Shown one piece after another: positions 43,681 through 53,305 of a stretch of 64,000 nt of DNA. Position numbers and translations under genes: made by a program. This DNA is from Asaia bogorensis_B (lineage in GTDB: Bacteria > Pseudomonadota > Alphaproteobacteria > Acetobacterales > Acetobacteraceae). How positions within the stretch are numbered: position 1 is the stretch's first letter; every line of letters starts with the position of its first letter. The stretch lies in NCBI RefSeq assembly GCF_900465315.1, contig NZ_UBIX01000016.1; one strand, written 5' to 3'. Below the pieces are notes generated by a model that saw only the letters and a program-made list of their open reading frames with translations, searched no databases and was not told the DNA's origin.

Positions 43681-43841
43681 TCGCAGTTCTTTCGACCCGA
43701 GGCTGGTAAAACCCTATGTGAAACAGGAATATGAACAAGGCGCCATCCCGACCAGGGATGACCCCCGCCCCCGCAAAGCTGGCCAATAGCATCTGGCCGG
43801 CCGGAACAGTGACCGCGCGGGGAGGAAAGGCCCGGCGTCAA

Positions 43842-45347
43842 TCAGGCTACCGGAAGCCACTGACGCCCATCGCGGGCAAGCAAGGCGTCCGCCTCGGCCG
43901 GCCCCTGTGACCCCGCTTCATAAAGGCAGGGCGTGACAGGGGTGGTAGCGACATTATCAATCGCCGCCCAGGCGGCCTCAATGGTGCCCGCGCTCTGGAA
44001 AAGCATCTGGTTGCCCGCCATGCAGTCATGCAGCAGCGCCTCGTAGCCGACATTCGGCGCCTTCGGGAAAAACGAGTCGTAGAGAAAACTGCTGTTCACG
44101 GGGGCAATCACCTCTTCCAGGCCGGGCTGCTTGGCATCAAACCCTATGGAAACGCCCCGTACAGGATCGAGGAGAAAGCGGATGACATTGCCTGTTCGCG
44201 GGTCGTTCATATCCTGATTGAAAAGCGCATAAGGCGGCTTTTTAAAGACAATGTTGATCTCGGTGCGTCGGGCCTTCATGCGTTTGCCCGTGCGCAGATA
44301 AAAGGGCACCCCACCCCAGCGCCAGTTATCGATATCCAGTCGCATAGCGACGTAGGTTTCTGTCTGGCTATCGGGCGCAACACCCGGTTCGCCCCGATAG
44401 GCCGCGACGGGTGATCCGGCGATCTCGCCTGCTCCGTACTGGCCCGCCACGTAATCCTGCGCTCGCACCGGGCGTATGGCTTCCAGCAATCGCGTTTTTT
44501 CCTGTCGTATGGCCTCAGCGGCCAGAGAGGATGGTGGCTCCATTGCGATAAGGCTGAGCAAGACAAACAGATGGTTGGGCACCATGTCGCGCAGAGCGCC
44601 TGTGTGCTCATAGAAGGCGCCCCGGCTTTCAACGCCAATCGTCTCGGCAGCCGTGATCTGCACATGGTCGATATACTCACGGCGCCAGATAGGCTCGAAC
44701 AGGACGTTGGAGAAGCGCGCGACAAGGATACCCTGATTGGCTTCCTTGCCCATAAAATGGTCGATGCGATAGATCTGGCTTTCACGAGCCTGCCGACGCA
44801 AGGTTTCATCGAGCGCCCTGGCCGATGCCAGATCGTGGCCGAAGGGCTTCTCGATCACGATACGCCTGAACCCCGCCTTCTCCGCAAGAAGCCCTGCCTC
44901 ACCCAAAGCGGTTGCAATCGGCGCAAAGAAGCGGGCCGCGACCGCGCAATAGAAAATGGCACTGTCCCCACCGAGGGTTTCAGACAGGGTGGTGAAAAGC
45001 TCGGGCCGGGTGAAGTCGCCCGCTATATATTGTGCATTGTGGGTCACCCTGTCCCACGCCCCACGATCGAGATGAGGGCATGAGAATTCGGCAGAGGGAT
45101 CTTTTGCATCCTGCTCTGCCAGAGCGAAATGACGGTCGGCCCAGTCCTGGGCCGTTTGCGCGTCGCGATCAATCGCGATGATCTGAAATCCGGCTGGAAG
45201 GGCGTTTGCCACAGCCAGATCATAGAGCGACGTGAGGAGCAGGCGGCGCGTCAGATCGCCCCCGGCTCCGAAAATGACCAGCTTGCAGGGTTGAGAGGCG
45301 GAAGTTTGCCCGAGAACATTCTGAAGCTGGTCAGCAGGGCTCGTCAT
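43842..45347 (-). CDS. zwf: Glucose-6-phosphate 1-dehydrogenase
   Basis: First enzyme of the oxidative pentose-phosphate and Entner-Doudoroff routes: glucose 6-phosphate plus NAD(P)+ to 6-phosphoglucono-lactone. 501 residues. The coenzyme loop is GAGGDLTRR (27-35; most family members have GASGDL), and the active-site motif is RIDHFMGKE (194-202, catalytic base H197), with EKPFGHD at 166-172. Start ATG 45347 is preceded by GGAGAAG. It probably shares a transcript with the downstream GH15 gene. Neither devB nor gnd is in the window. Confidence 0.96.
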   Translation of the reverse strand: MTSPADQLQNVLGQTSASQPCKLVIFGAGGDLTRRLLLTSLYDLAVANALPAGFQIIAIDRDAQTAQDWADRHFALAEQDAKDPSAEFSCPHLDRGAWDRVTHNAQYIAGDFTRPELFTTLSETLGGDSAIFYCAVAARFFAPIATALGEAGLLAEKAGFRRIVIEKPFGHDLASARALDETLRRQARESQIYRIDHFMGKEANQGILVARFSNVLFEPIWRREYIDHVQITAAETIGVESRGAFYEHTGALRDMVPNHLFVLLSLIAMEPPSSLAAEAIRQEKTRLLEAIRPVRAQDYVAGQYGAGEIAGSPVAAYRGEPGVAPDSQTETYVAMRLDIDNWRWGGVPFYLRTGKRMKARRTEINIVFKKPPYALFNQDMNDPRTGNVIRFLLDPVRGVSIGFDAKQPGLEEVIAPVNSSFLYDSFFPKAPNVGYEALLHDCMAGNQMLFQSAGTIEAAWAAIDNVATTPVTPCLYEAGSQGPAEADALLARDGRQWLPVA

Positions 45348-45443
45348 GGTACTTCTCCATCCTTCTCAATGAGCAGGATAAAAAAGCTTACAGAGCCCTA
45401 ATAGATCACCTAATTATTTTCTTAAGTTCAAACAATAACGTGA

Positions 45444-47060
45444 TCAGCCATGACGGGGACTGTCTTCACCCAATTGTCGGATCGTGGCGTCTTCGGGCTT
45501 GTCTTGCGGGAATTGCACCTCCCAGCCGCCGCCCAACGCATTGTAAAGACGCGCCAGATTGCTTGCGATGGTGGTTGTGCTGTCAGCCAGTTGCAACTGC
45601 GCCGAGAACAGGTCGCGCTGCGCCGAAAGCACGTTGAGGTAGGTTGTCAGACCGCTGCGATACTGTTCCTGCGACAGCTTGAGCGCACGTTGGCCCGCCC
45701 CGACCGCTGCCTGCAACCCGTCGCGCCGGCGTTGCTCGTCACGATAGGCCACAAGCGCGTTATCCACATCGCGCCAGGCGCCCAGCACCGTCTGCCGATA
45801 GGTAATGGCCGCTGCCTTCTGGGCATAACGGTTGAGCATCAACTGCCCACGCAGACGCCCACCCTGAAAGATCGGTAGTGAAATGGACGGACCGAGATTC
45901 CAGGCGCGCGCGTTCCAGAAACCGAGATCGCGGAACGAGAGTGATTGCAGACCGAAATCGGCGCTGATGGTGATCTTGGGATAAAACTCGGCTTCCGCCT
46001 CGGCCACATTGGCAACAGCCGCATGAAGCTGGGCCTCGGCCTGACGGATATCGGGGCGACGCTGGGCCAGTTCGGCCGGCACACCGACCGGCACGCGCGG
46101 CGGTACCACCGGTATGCCTGCCGTACGGGTCAGTTCATCGTTCAAAGTACCGGGCGGCGACCCCAACAGCAGGCTGATGGCGTTGATCTGCTGCGCAATA
46201 CGCTGATCGAGCTGTGCGATCTGGGCCGTGGTGGAGTCAAGCTGGCTTTCCGCGCTGGTCACGTCCAGTTCGGTAACGAGCCCGGTTTTCTGACGCTCCC
46301 TGGCAAGGGCGAGCGTCTGGGCCTGGGTGTCGCGATTGGCCTGAGTAATGCGAAGCTGTTCCTGCAACCCACGCAGGGTCAGGTAGTCATTCGCCATATC
46401 GGCCTGCTGGGCAATGAGAACGCCGCGGCGCTCCTCATCGGTTGCCTGCAGATCTGCCTTGGCGGCCTCGTACTGACGCGCCACGCGCCCCCAGATATCG
46501 AGCTCGTAAGAGGCGTCAATGGAATATTTCCACTGGTTTAGAACGGGGATCGTGGCAGAGCCCACACTCTGGTCGAGGAGCGTGGCATTTTGTTGACCCA
46601 GCGCCGTCGCATTATCCTTGGCGACACCGGAAAGGATGCGCTGCAGCGATTTGGTGCTGTACTGTGAGCGGGTGTAGGACCCGCTGGCAGAAAGCCCGGG
46701 AAAGCGCTCCGCACCAGCCATCAGCAGCTGGGCACGGCTCTGCGCCAGCTGCGCCGTGGCACGCTGAATATCGAGGTTCTGGGTCGCCAGTCGCGTTTCG
46801 AGCGAGGTCAGGGTTGGATCGTTGAAGATCTTCCACCAGTTGACATCGGGCGCGTCCGGCGTGGTCAGGCTTCCCTTCTGGCCGGCATGGGCATGCATGT
46901 CATACTGGGTGGGCGACCACAGATCAGGCTTCTGGTATTTTGGCCCAACGCAGCCCGGCAGCGAAAGGACCACGGCAAGGGAAGCACCGCACAGCATAAG
47001 CGCACGCGGGGAACGGCCAGTCTTCAAGTCATGGCTCCGGGAAATCATGAAACGGGTCAT
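45444..47060 (-). CDS. Outer-membrane efflux lipoprotein, OprM/NodT (RND-OMF) family
   Basis: TolC-like channel, 538 residues, closing the tripartite drug pump encoded with the upstream MFS and HlyD genes. It is a lipoprotein: signal peptide with lipobox LPGC (C37 would be lipidated). Two OEP repeats are seen, with typical motifs NVSALYELDIWGR-type (here IDASYELDIWGRVARQ) and AELAQRRPDIRQAEAQL. The ATG 47060 overlaps the MFS gene stop (TGATG); the TTG one codon earlier is unlikely. A downstream AT-rich gap of 96 bp separates it from zwf. Confidence 0.94.
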   Translation of the reverse strand: MTRFMISRSHDLKTGRSPRALMLCGASLAVVLSLPGCVGPKYQKPDLWSPTQYDMHAHAGQKGSLTTPDAPDVNWWKIFNDPTLTSLETRLATQNLDIQRATAQLAQSRAQLLMAGAERFPGLSASGSYTRSQYSTKSLQRILSGVAKDNATALGQQNATLLDQSVGSATIPVLNQWKYSIDASYELDIWGRVARQYEAAKADLQATDEERRGVLIAQQADMANDYLTLRGLQEQLRITQANRDTQAQTLALARERQKTGLVTELDVTSAESQLDSTTAQIAQLDQRIAQQINAISLLLGSPPGTLNDELTRTAGIPVVPPRVPVGVPAELAQRRPDIRQAEAQLHAAVANVAEAEAEFYPKITISADFGLQSLSFRDLGFWNARAWNLGPSISLPIFQGGRLRGQLMLNRYAQKAAAITYRQTVLGAWRDVDNALVAYRDEQRRRDGLQAAVGAGQRALKLSQEQYRSGLTTYLNVLSAQRDLFSAQLQLADSTTTIASNLARLYNALGGGWEVQFPQDKPEDATIRQLGEDSPRHG

Positions 47061-48640
47061 CAATGGGCACCTCCGGCCGGGCCTTTCTTGGCCACCGGGG
47101 ACAACAGGAAGCAGAAGGGCACGACAAAGAACGCCATGATGCCAATCACCATGAAGGTCTGGTTGTAGGCCACCATCGACACCTGCTGCATGAAACTCTG
47201 ATAATAGCTGTGTACGGCATATTGATGCGCGGCCGACTGTGTCAGACCTGCATTGGTCGCCACCTTCTGCACTGTGTTAAGGTAATCCTGTCCGTTGGCA
47301 TTATAGTCGGACGACCAATGCGCCATCAGGCTCTGACGCACCTGCTTGGTTTCTGTAATCGCTGCCGTGGCGAGTGAGATTGCCAGAGAGCCCACATAGT
47401 TACGCGACATGCTGAACATGGCCGAAGCATCGGAGTTCAACTCCTTGGGCAGGGTCGAATAGGCGATGGTCGAGATGGGCACGAACAGGAAGGCCAGAGC
47501 CGACGTCTGGAAAATACGATATTCCACCAGATGGGCATAACTCGTGGTCGGCACGAGCTGCGCCGAATAGAACATGGCCAGCCCCATCAGGAAGAAGCCG
47601 AACGCAATCAGGTTACGCACCTGAACGAAGCCCATCAGCTTGCCCACAATCGGGATGAGACAGATGATTACAGCTCCGCCCGGTGCAAGCACCTCACCCG
47701 AGATCGTGGCCGTATAGCCGAGGACCTGCTGGGCAAACTGGGGCACGATAATGGCTGAGGCGTAAAGCAGACCACCCACCATCGCCATCAGGAATGTCCC
47801 AACAGCGAAATTGCGATCCTTGAAAATGGCAAGGTTGAGCAGCGGGTTCTTGGCGCGCAGCAGCCAGATCACAGCACCCACCACCCCGGCCACGCCAAGC
47901 GCCGCCATGATGATGATGAAGTTCGAGCCGAACCAGTCATCGTCCTCACCGCGATCGGCCATAACTTCGAGGCAGCCGAGACCGAGCGAGATCAGGCAGA
48001 TGCCAATGACGTCAACCTTTTCGCGCTTCTGCTTTTCCCATGGCGGGTCCTCCACGAGCGCCGAAACGCCGATGAGGGTCAGGATACCGAAAGGCACGTT
48101 GACGTAGAAAATCCAGCGCCAGGAATAGTTATCGACCAGGTAACCACCAAGCAGCGGGCCGAGAATGGGGGCCACGATGGTGGCAATGGCGGTCAGACCG
48201 AAAGCCGCACCGCGCTTTTCAGGCGGGAACGTGTCCAGAATGATGGATTGCTGGTTTGGCTGAAGCCCACCCCCGAAGAAACCCTGCATCAGGCGGAAAA
48301 CGATCAGCATGGGCAGGCTTGTCGATAGTCCGCAAAGGAATGACGACACCGTGAACATGGCGATGCAGATCAGGAAGTAGCGCTTGCGCCCCAGAAGCTT
48401 GCCGAACCATGCCGAGATTGTCAGCACGATACCGTTTGCCACCAGATAGGAGGTGAGCGCCCAGGTGGCATCGTCATAGGAGCTGCCGAGCGCGCCCGAA
48501 ATATGCGGAAGCGCTACATTGATGATGGTGGTGTCGAGCACCTCCATGAAGGCGCCCAGCGTCACAACCACTGCAATCAACCAGGGGTTGGCTTTGGGCT
48601 TCCAGTCGGCATGGTTGTTTTCGCTGGACGCGTCGCTCAT
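47060..48640 (-). CDS. emrB: MFS drug exporter, DHA2 family (EmrB-like)
   Basis: 14-helix proton/drug antiporter, 526 residues. Features: FMEVLDTTIINVALPHI in helix 1 (motif D1), GKLLGRKRYFLICIAMF (motif A), and QGFFGGGLQPNQQSIILDTF (motif C region). With the adaptor (upstream, ATGA overlap) and outer-membrane factor (downstream, TGATG overlap) it should form an EmrAB-TolC-type pump for hydrophobic toxins. Substrates are not predictable. Confidence 0.94.
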   Translation of the reverse strand: MSDASSENNHADWKPKANPWLIAVVVTLGAFMEVLDTTIINVALPHISGALGSSYDDATWALTSYLVANGIVLTISAWFGKLLGRKRYFLICIAMFTVSSFLCGLSTSLPMLIVFRLMQGFFGGGLQPNQQSIILDTFPPEKRGAAFGLTAIATIVAPILGPLLGGYLVDNYSWRWIFYVNVPFGILTLIGVSALVEDPPWEKQKREKVDVIGICLISLGLGCLEVMADRGEDDDWFGSNFIIIMAALGVAGVVGAVIWLLRAKNPLLNLAIFKDRNFAVGTFLMAMVGGLLYASAIIVPQFAQQVLGYTATISGEVLAPGGAVIICLIPIVGKLMGFVQVRNLIAFGFFLMGLAMFYSAQLVPTTSYAHLVEYRIFQTSALAFLFVPISTIAYSTLPKELNSDASAMFSMSRNYVGSLAISLATAAITETKQVRQSLMAHWSSDYNANGQDYLNTVQKVATNAGLTQSAAHQYAVHSYYQSFMQQVSMVAYNQTFMVIGIMAFFVVPFCFLLSPVAKKGPAGGAH

Positions 48641-49758
48641 TGGACGGTCACCGTCGGCACGACAGAGACGCCAAGCGGCAGCGGCACATTGGGGTCAAGC
48701 CCGCTATCGATCAGGATCTTGACCGGCACGCGCTGGACGATCTTCACGAAGTTGCCCGTCGCGTTCTCGGGCGGGAAGGCGCTGAACGCGGCACCTGCAC
48801 CAAGCTGGATGGAATCCACATGGCCGTGCAGGGTCAGGTTGGGATAGGCATCGACCTCGATCTCGACCTTCTGGCCGGGACGCATCTTCTGGATCTGCGT
48901 TTCCTTGTAGTTCGCAACAATCCAGACTTCAGGCTCGACCACAGAGAACAGCTTCTGGCCGGTCTGGACGAAATCGCCCTGCTCGACATTACGCTGTGAA
49001 ATCCAGCCATCATGCGGCGCGCGCACTTCGGTCCAGCCGTAATTCAGCTGTGCCTGAACAAGATCAGCCTCGGCCGCCTTGAGGGCAGCATTCTGCTGCT
49101 TCATCGTGGCTTCCTGGTTCTCGATGTTCGGCTTGACCGGGGTAGCCTGCTGCAATTCACCTTCAGCGCGCATGACTTCGGCGTGAGCCTGGTCGAGTGC
49201 GGCCTTCGAGTAATCGATATCCTGCTGTGTGGTCGCAGCGCGGGATACGCTATGCTGGCGACGATAATCCGTTTCGGCCTTGAAAAGCTGGGCCTGCGCC
49301 GAAGCAAGAGCCCCCTTGGCCGCAATCAGGCGACCGGGGAAGTTCTGCTTGGCGACCATCACCATCTGCGTGGCAGCGGCAAAATTGGCCTGAGCCTGCG
49401 CAATGCTGGCTTCGGCCTTGTGCAACGAGGCGATGTAGTCGCGGTCATCGATCTTGACCAGAAGCTGCCCGGCATGGACGAACTGGTTGTCATTCACCAG
49501 AAGCTGGGTGACATAGCCGTTCACATGGGGCGCAATCGAAACCTTGCGTCCTGTCGTATAGGCATCATCCGTTTCGATCTGGTTGCGTGTCAGCAGCCAG
49601 TAGGCGATCCAGACGATCACCACGACAACGACAACAGCAATCAGAATGATACGTAAAAGGGGGCTGCGTTTCTTGCCCCCGTTTTTCTTGTCCTGCTTGC
49701 CGTTCTTATCGTCATCACCCTGCGATGCGCGATTATCCTGCTCGTCGCCCTGCGCCAT
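48637..49758 (-). CDS. emrA: HlyD/EmrA-family membrane-fusion adaptor
   Basis: 373-residue periplasmic adaptor anchored by one N-terminal helix (about 33-52, LLRIILIAVVVVVVIVWIAY) after a Lys/Asp/Asn-rich cytoplasmic tail. Then come the lipoyl half-motif (YVTQLLVNDNQFVHAGQLLV), a coiled-coil hairpin, and the second half-motif (VRAPHDGWIS). ATG 49758 is favoured over 49764 because GAGAGG is 7 bp upstream of it and only abuts the other. First gene of the pump operon; a palindrome about 90 bp upstream may be its operator. Confidence 0.93.
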   Translation of the reverse strand: MAQGDEQDNRASQGDDDKNGKQDKKNGGKKRSPLLRIILIAVVVVVVIVWIAYWLLTRNQIETDDAYTTGRKVSIAPHVNGYVTQLLVNDNQFVHAGQLLVKIDDRDYIASLHKAEASIAQAQANFAAATQMVMVAKQNFPGRLIAAKGALASAQAQLFKAETDYRRQHSVSRAATTQQDIDYSKAALDQAHAEVMRAEGELQQATPVKPNIENQEATMKQQNAALKAAEADLVQAQLNYGWTEVRAPHDGWISQRNVEQGDFVQTGQKLFSVVEPEVWIVANYKETQIQKMRPGQKVEIEVDAYPNLTLHGHVDSIQLGAGAAFSAFPPENATGNFVKIVQRVPVKILIDSGLDPNVPLPLGVSVVPTVTVQ

Positions 49759-49846
49759 GTGCATCCTCTCGGCGTTGCCCCGCCCTTGCGCGCAGCAACT
49801 CAGTTTTTGGCTCTGTAATCCCGAATTCTCATCGCCTGAGCTGAAA

Positions 49847-49867
49847 ATGACCGTTCGGTTCGGTCAT
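49847..49867. promoter_or_regulatory. Palindrome ATGACCG-TTCGGTT-CGGTCAT, candidate operator of the emr-type operon
   Basis: Perfect 7-bp arms with 7-bp spacer, 89 bp upstream of the adaptor start. The form (TGACCG...CGGTCA) is like sites of TetR-type repressors, which often control such pumps. No regulator gene is adjacent, so the binding protein must be elsewhere. Confidence 0.5.
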
Positions 49868-50249
49868 GGACTAGCATAGGTCTCCGGGGCCTTCAATCAT
49901 CTGTTTCAGACAATGTCTGTGGTTGCACGGGTTTAATTGGCTTTTTCCTAACCCCACCCTAACCCGGGGCCCAGAGGGCGAAAAACCTTTGCGCGCCAAT
50001 GCCTGCGCGCGCTTGATCATCTCACGCGGCCTGTGTCGGGGCCACACCAAAGCCAACAACCTTCAGGAACGTTTCGGGGTTGCGAAGCAATTTGCCTCGA
50101 CAGATATCTCCGGTGTTTCTGTTACGGAAAAGCCACAACCGGATTTAGAGAGATTCGCGTTCGCCATCGTTACATCCGATCGGAAGCGCGGGTGCCGAAC
50201 TGCGTATCTTTCATGTATTGTCGTTATTTGGGTTTCTGGAAGGGCGTTC
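49868..50249. other. Intergenic/leader region upstream of moeA
   Basis: About 380 bp with no convincing gene, although the moeA frame stays open through it. I looked for the molybdenum-cofactor riboswitch, which precedes many moa operons, and did not find its core pattern. GC-rich dyads around 49960-50040 may form structure. Confidence 0.4.
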
Positions 50250-51476
50250 ATGGGTGATCTGCTGGATATCGAGACCGCCGAGCGTCTGATCGACGAAACG
50301 CTTGTGCCGTTTCCTGTCGAGGCTGTGCCTCTCGCCCAATGCACCGGGCGCGTGCTACGCCAGGACGTTCAGGCCGAGCGTGCGCTCCCGCCTTATGCTC
50401 GCGTCATTCTTGATGGCATCGCGGTGCGCTGGCAGGCGCAGGACCGGATTTTCCGGCTGGCAGCCACGCAACCTGCCGGACATCCTCCCCTCACCCTGCC
50501 CCCTCAGCCTGTCTCAGCAGACGCAGGATCGTCTGTCGCGCCCTGCATTGCCGTCATGACAGGATCTGTTCTGCCGACCGGCGCTGACACGATCATCCCG
50601 CGTGAGCATTACAGCGTGGTGGGCGACCTGATTACCCTCCACGATTCATCTCATCCACAAGTTGGGCAGCATATCCATCGTCAGGGTGCGGATTGCGCCG
50701 CGGGCGACATCCTGCTGCGCGCAGGCATCAGCCTTTCCCCGCCCGATCTGGCCGTGCTGGCCGCCAATGGAGTCAGCCATCCCCTCGTCGCGCAGATTCC
50801 CTCGGTCGCCATCATCTCGACAGGCGACGAGCTTGTAGCCCCCGATGCGCCTGTTGCAGACTGGCAGATCCGCCGCTCGAATGAATATGCCATAGCCGCC
50901 TCGCTTGCCCGCAAGGGCTTCACCCGTCAGAGCTTTGCGGTGTTACCCGATGATCTGGCAACGCTGACCGATCAGCTTGGCGCGCTTCTGGCGGAACAGG
51001 ATGTTCTGGTCATCAGCGGGGGCGTATCGATGGGGCAGTTCGATTTCGTCCCGCAGGCCCTCTCAGCGCTGGGCGTGCGCAACGTATTCCACAAGGTGGC
51101 ACAGCGCCCCGGCAAACCATTCTGGTTCGGCATCTCGCCCGCAGGCAAGCCTGTCTTTGCATTACCGGGCAATCCTGTCTCGGCCCTCGCCTGTTGCAGT
51201 CGCCATGTCGTACCTGCCCTGCTGCGTGCCCAGGGACTTTCGGTAACCCCTCGCCCTGTCCGGCTAGGGGCCTCTCTGGCACCGCTGGCCAACATGACCC
51301 GGCTTGTTCCCGCCCAACTCGTTCAGGACGATACCGGCACCGTCATTGCGATACCGCGCCCCATGCCGACCTCGGGAGATTTCAACCGGCTTGGCGCAAC
51401 GCAGGGGCTGATCAGCCTGCCCCCCGGCGAAGCGACATTGGATACCGGCTCGGTCGTGCTGTTCCATGACTGGTGA
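50250..51476 (+). CDS. moeA: Molybdopterin molybdenumtransferase (MoeA), divergent
   Basis: Inserts molybdate into adenylated molybdopterin. 408 residues, full length. Conserved parts include STGDEL (about 190), SGGVSMGQFDFV, RPGKPFWFGISP and ALPGNPVSALAC. The usual motif near residue 55, PxFDNSAMDGYA, is here LPPYARVILDGIAV: the aspartate (D55) is kept but the Ser, Met and Tyr are not, so this is a divergent MoeA. Start ATG 50250 follows GGAAGGG; the open frame to 49923 lacks similarity. First gene of the moeA-moaACDE cluster; its end overlaps moaA by 11 bp. Confidence 0.92.
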   Translation: MGDLLDIETAERLIDETLVPFPVEAVPLAQCTGRVLRQDVQAERALPPYARVILDGIAVRWQAQDRIFRLAATQPAGHPPLTLPPQPVSADAGSSVAPCIAVMTGSVLPTGADTIIPREHYSVVGDLITLHDSSHPQVGQHIHRQGADCAAGDILLRAGISLSPPDLAVLAANGVSHPLVAQIPSVAIISTGDELVAPDAPVADWQIRRSNEYAIAASLARKGFTRQSFAVLPDDLATLTDQLGALLAEQDVLVISGGVSMGQFDFVPQALSALGVRNVFHKVAQRPGKPFWFGISPAGKPVFALPGNPVSALACCSRHVVPALLRAQGLSVTPRPVRLGASLAPLANMTRLVPAQLVQDDTGTVIAIPRPMPTSGDFNRLGATQGLISLPPGEATLDTGSVVLFHDW

Positions 51477-52539
51477 GGCGTCACAGACCAGCGTACCACG
51501 CGATCGGCTCGGACGCCTCTGGCATGATCTGCGCATCTCGGTCATGGACCGGTGCAATTTCCGCTGCCCTTATTGTATGCCGGAATCGGTCTTTCATGAT
51601 GATTTCGCCTTTCTCGCCCCTGACGCCCGCCTGAGCTTCGAAGCGATCGAGCGCGTGGCCCGCGTGGCCTCCGGGTTTGGTGTCAGCAAGCTGCGCCTGA
51701 CAGGTGGCGAACCGCTTTTACGACCCGATCTCTCCCGTCTTGTCAGAAGGCTCGTAGCCATCGAGGGCATTGATGATGTGGCCCTCACCACCAATGCGGT
51801 TCTGCTCGAACGCCATCTGGACGCGCTGCATGACGCCGGGCTGACGCGCCTGACCATCAGTCTGGACAGTCTTGACCCGACAATATTCAGCCGCATGAGC
51901 GGCGGACGCGCCGTGGTCGAAACCGTTCTGGCGGCCATCGACAAGGCTGCACAACGGGGATTTCCCGGCGGTATCAAGATCAATACCGTCGTACAGCGCG
52001 AAGTGAACGAGAGCGAGATCCTGCCGCTCGTTGCCCGCTTCCGCCATACCGGCATCACGCTACGCTTCATTGAATATATGGATGTCGGTACGCGCAACCA
52101 CTGGTCGCAGAGTGCCGTCGTTCCCTCGGCGGTGGTCCTTGAGCGTATTGCCACCCGCTGGCCGGTTGAGGCCATCGCCCCCCGCTACAGAGGGGAGGTC
52201 GCCCGCCGATATCGCTTTACCGATGGCGCAGGTGAGATCGGTTTCATCTCCTCGGTCACGGCGCCCTTCTGTGGCGATTGCTCGCGTGCGCGGCTGTCAT
52301 CGGATGGGCAGATCTTCACCTGCCTCTTTGCCACAAAAGGTACGGATCTCCGGTCCGCGCTGGCAGATGAGTCGGATGAGGCCCTGCGTGCGGCCCTGCG
52401 CGGCATCTGGCATGAGCGCAGCGATCGTTATAGTGAAATGCGTCATCCTGCACCGGTGCAGCCAGCGCCCCCGGAAGACGGACACGGGACGGGGCAGACG
52501 GGCGACCGGAAGATAGAAATGTATTATATCGGAGGCTGA
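51466..52539 (+). CDS. moaA: GTP 3',8-cyclase
   Basis: Radical-SAM enzyme for the first step of molybdenum-cofactor synthesis, GTP to 3',8-cyclo-GTP. 357 residues. The SAM cluster is C30-x3-C34-x2-C37 (DRCNFRCPYC), and the C-terminal cluster is in FCGDCSRARLSSDGQIFTC. The two essential C-terminal glycines are present (MYYIGG). ATG lies within the end of moeA. About 25 Pro/Gly-rich residues (APVQPAPPEDGHGTGQTG) just before the C-terminus look like a lineage-specific linker. Confidence 0.96.
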   Translation: MTGEASQTSVPRDRLGRLWHDLRISVMDRCNFRCPYCMPESVFHDDFAFLAPDARLSFEAIERVARVASGFGVSKLRLTGGEPLLRPDLSRLVRRLVAIEGIDDVALTTNAVLLERHLDALHDAGLTRLTISLDSLDPTIFSRMSGGRAVVETVLAAIDKAAQRGFPGGIKINTVVQREVNESEILPLVARFRHTGITLRFIEYMDVGTRNHWSQSAVVPSAVVLERIATRWPVEAIAPRYRGEVARRYRFTDGAGEIGFISSVTAPFCGDCSRARLSSDGQIFTCLFATKGTDLRSALADESDEALRAALRGIWHERSDRYSEMRHPAPVQPAPPEDGHGTGQTGDRKIEMYYIGG

Positions 52540-52540
52540 T

Positions 52541-53041
52541 GTGACATCGCTGACCCATGTGGATGAAAAAGGCGAACGGCCCCGTATGGTCGAGATCGGT
52601 GACAAGACGGTCACCCGCCGTGAGGCCCATGCCCAGGCACGTCTGCGCTTTCCCCCGGAAGTCGCCAATACCTTGGCTGATGCCGGTTACATGACCAGCA
52701 AGGGCGCGGTACTCACCGTGGCGCAGCTTGCCGGTATCATGGGAACGAAAGCGACATCACAGCTTATCCCGCTCTGTCATCCGCTCTCGCTCACAGGATG
52801 CAAGGTGGACATCACGATCGAGGGTCATGATGCCGTGATCGATTGCCGGGTGAAATGCGAAGGCAAGACCGGCGTGGAGATGGAAGCACTCACGGGTGCC
52901 ACGGTCGCCGCCCTGACGCTTTACGATATGTGCAAGGCGCTCAGCCACGACATGGTCATTCACGAGGTGCGCCTGATGGGAAAAAGCGGTGGCAAGCGTG
53001 ATTTCAGCCACGAACCCGGCCACGGGTCCGGCAATGTCTGA
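52541..53041 (+). CDS. moaC: Cyclic pyranopterin monophosphate synthase
   Basis: Converts 3',8-cyclo-GTP to cyclic pyranopterin monophosphate; 166 residues. Catalytic regions LIPLCHPLSLTGCKV and VRLMGKSGGKRDF (with the essential Lys) are intact. Start is GTG 52541, with GGAGG seven bases upstream inside the moaA stop region. Confidence 0.96.
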   Translation: MTSLTHVDEKGERPRMVEIGDKTVTRREAHAQARLRFPPEVANTLADAGYMTSKGAVLTVAQLAGIMGTKATSQLIPLCHPLSLTGCKVDITIEGHDAVIDCRVKCEGKTGVEMEALTGATVAALTLYDMCKALSHDMVIHEVRLMGKSGGKRDFSHEPGHGSGNV

Positions 53042-53303
53042 AGCCGCCACCATGACCGGACCGGCCTGCGTGACGCTCGAATATTTCGCCCAGCTACGCG
53101 ATGAGGCCGGTTGCCCGACTGAAACCGTCACCACAGAAGCGGCTACGCTTGCAGCGCTTTATGACGAATGTTCCGCCCGGCATGGCTTCAGCCTCCCCCG
53201 GATGCGCCTGCGTGTGGCAGTCAACGCCGCCTTCACGCCATGGGAGCGCAGGCCCGCTAATGGCGACCATATCGTGTTCATCCCGCCAGTTTCGGGAGGT
53301 TGA
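53034..53303 (+). CDS. moaD: Molybdopterin synthase sulfur-carrier subunit
   Basis: Ubiquitin-like sulfur carrier, 89 residues from ATG 53034; ATG 53052 is an alternative that would remove six residues. Typical pieces: VTLEYFAQLRDEAG at the start, the RVAVNAAF strand, NGDHIVFIPPVSGG at the end. The C-terminal Gly-Gly is the thiocarboxylation site. It overlaps moaC by 8 bp and ends just before moaE. Confidence 0.94.
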   Translation: MSEAATMTGPACVTLEYFAQLRDEAGCPTETVTTEAATLAALYDECSARHGFSLPRMRLRVAVNAAFTPWERRPANGDHIVFIPPVSGG

Positions 53304-53305
53304 CC

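Noticed and set aside
49868..50249. Molybdenum-cofactor riboswitch upstream of moeA
   Set aside because: Expected by context, but I could not find the conserved core pattern; a covariance-model scan would be needed to be sure.
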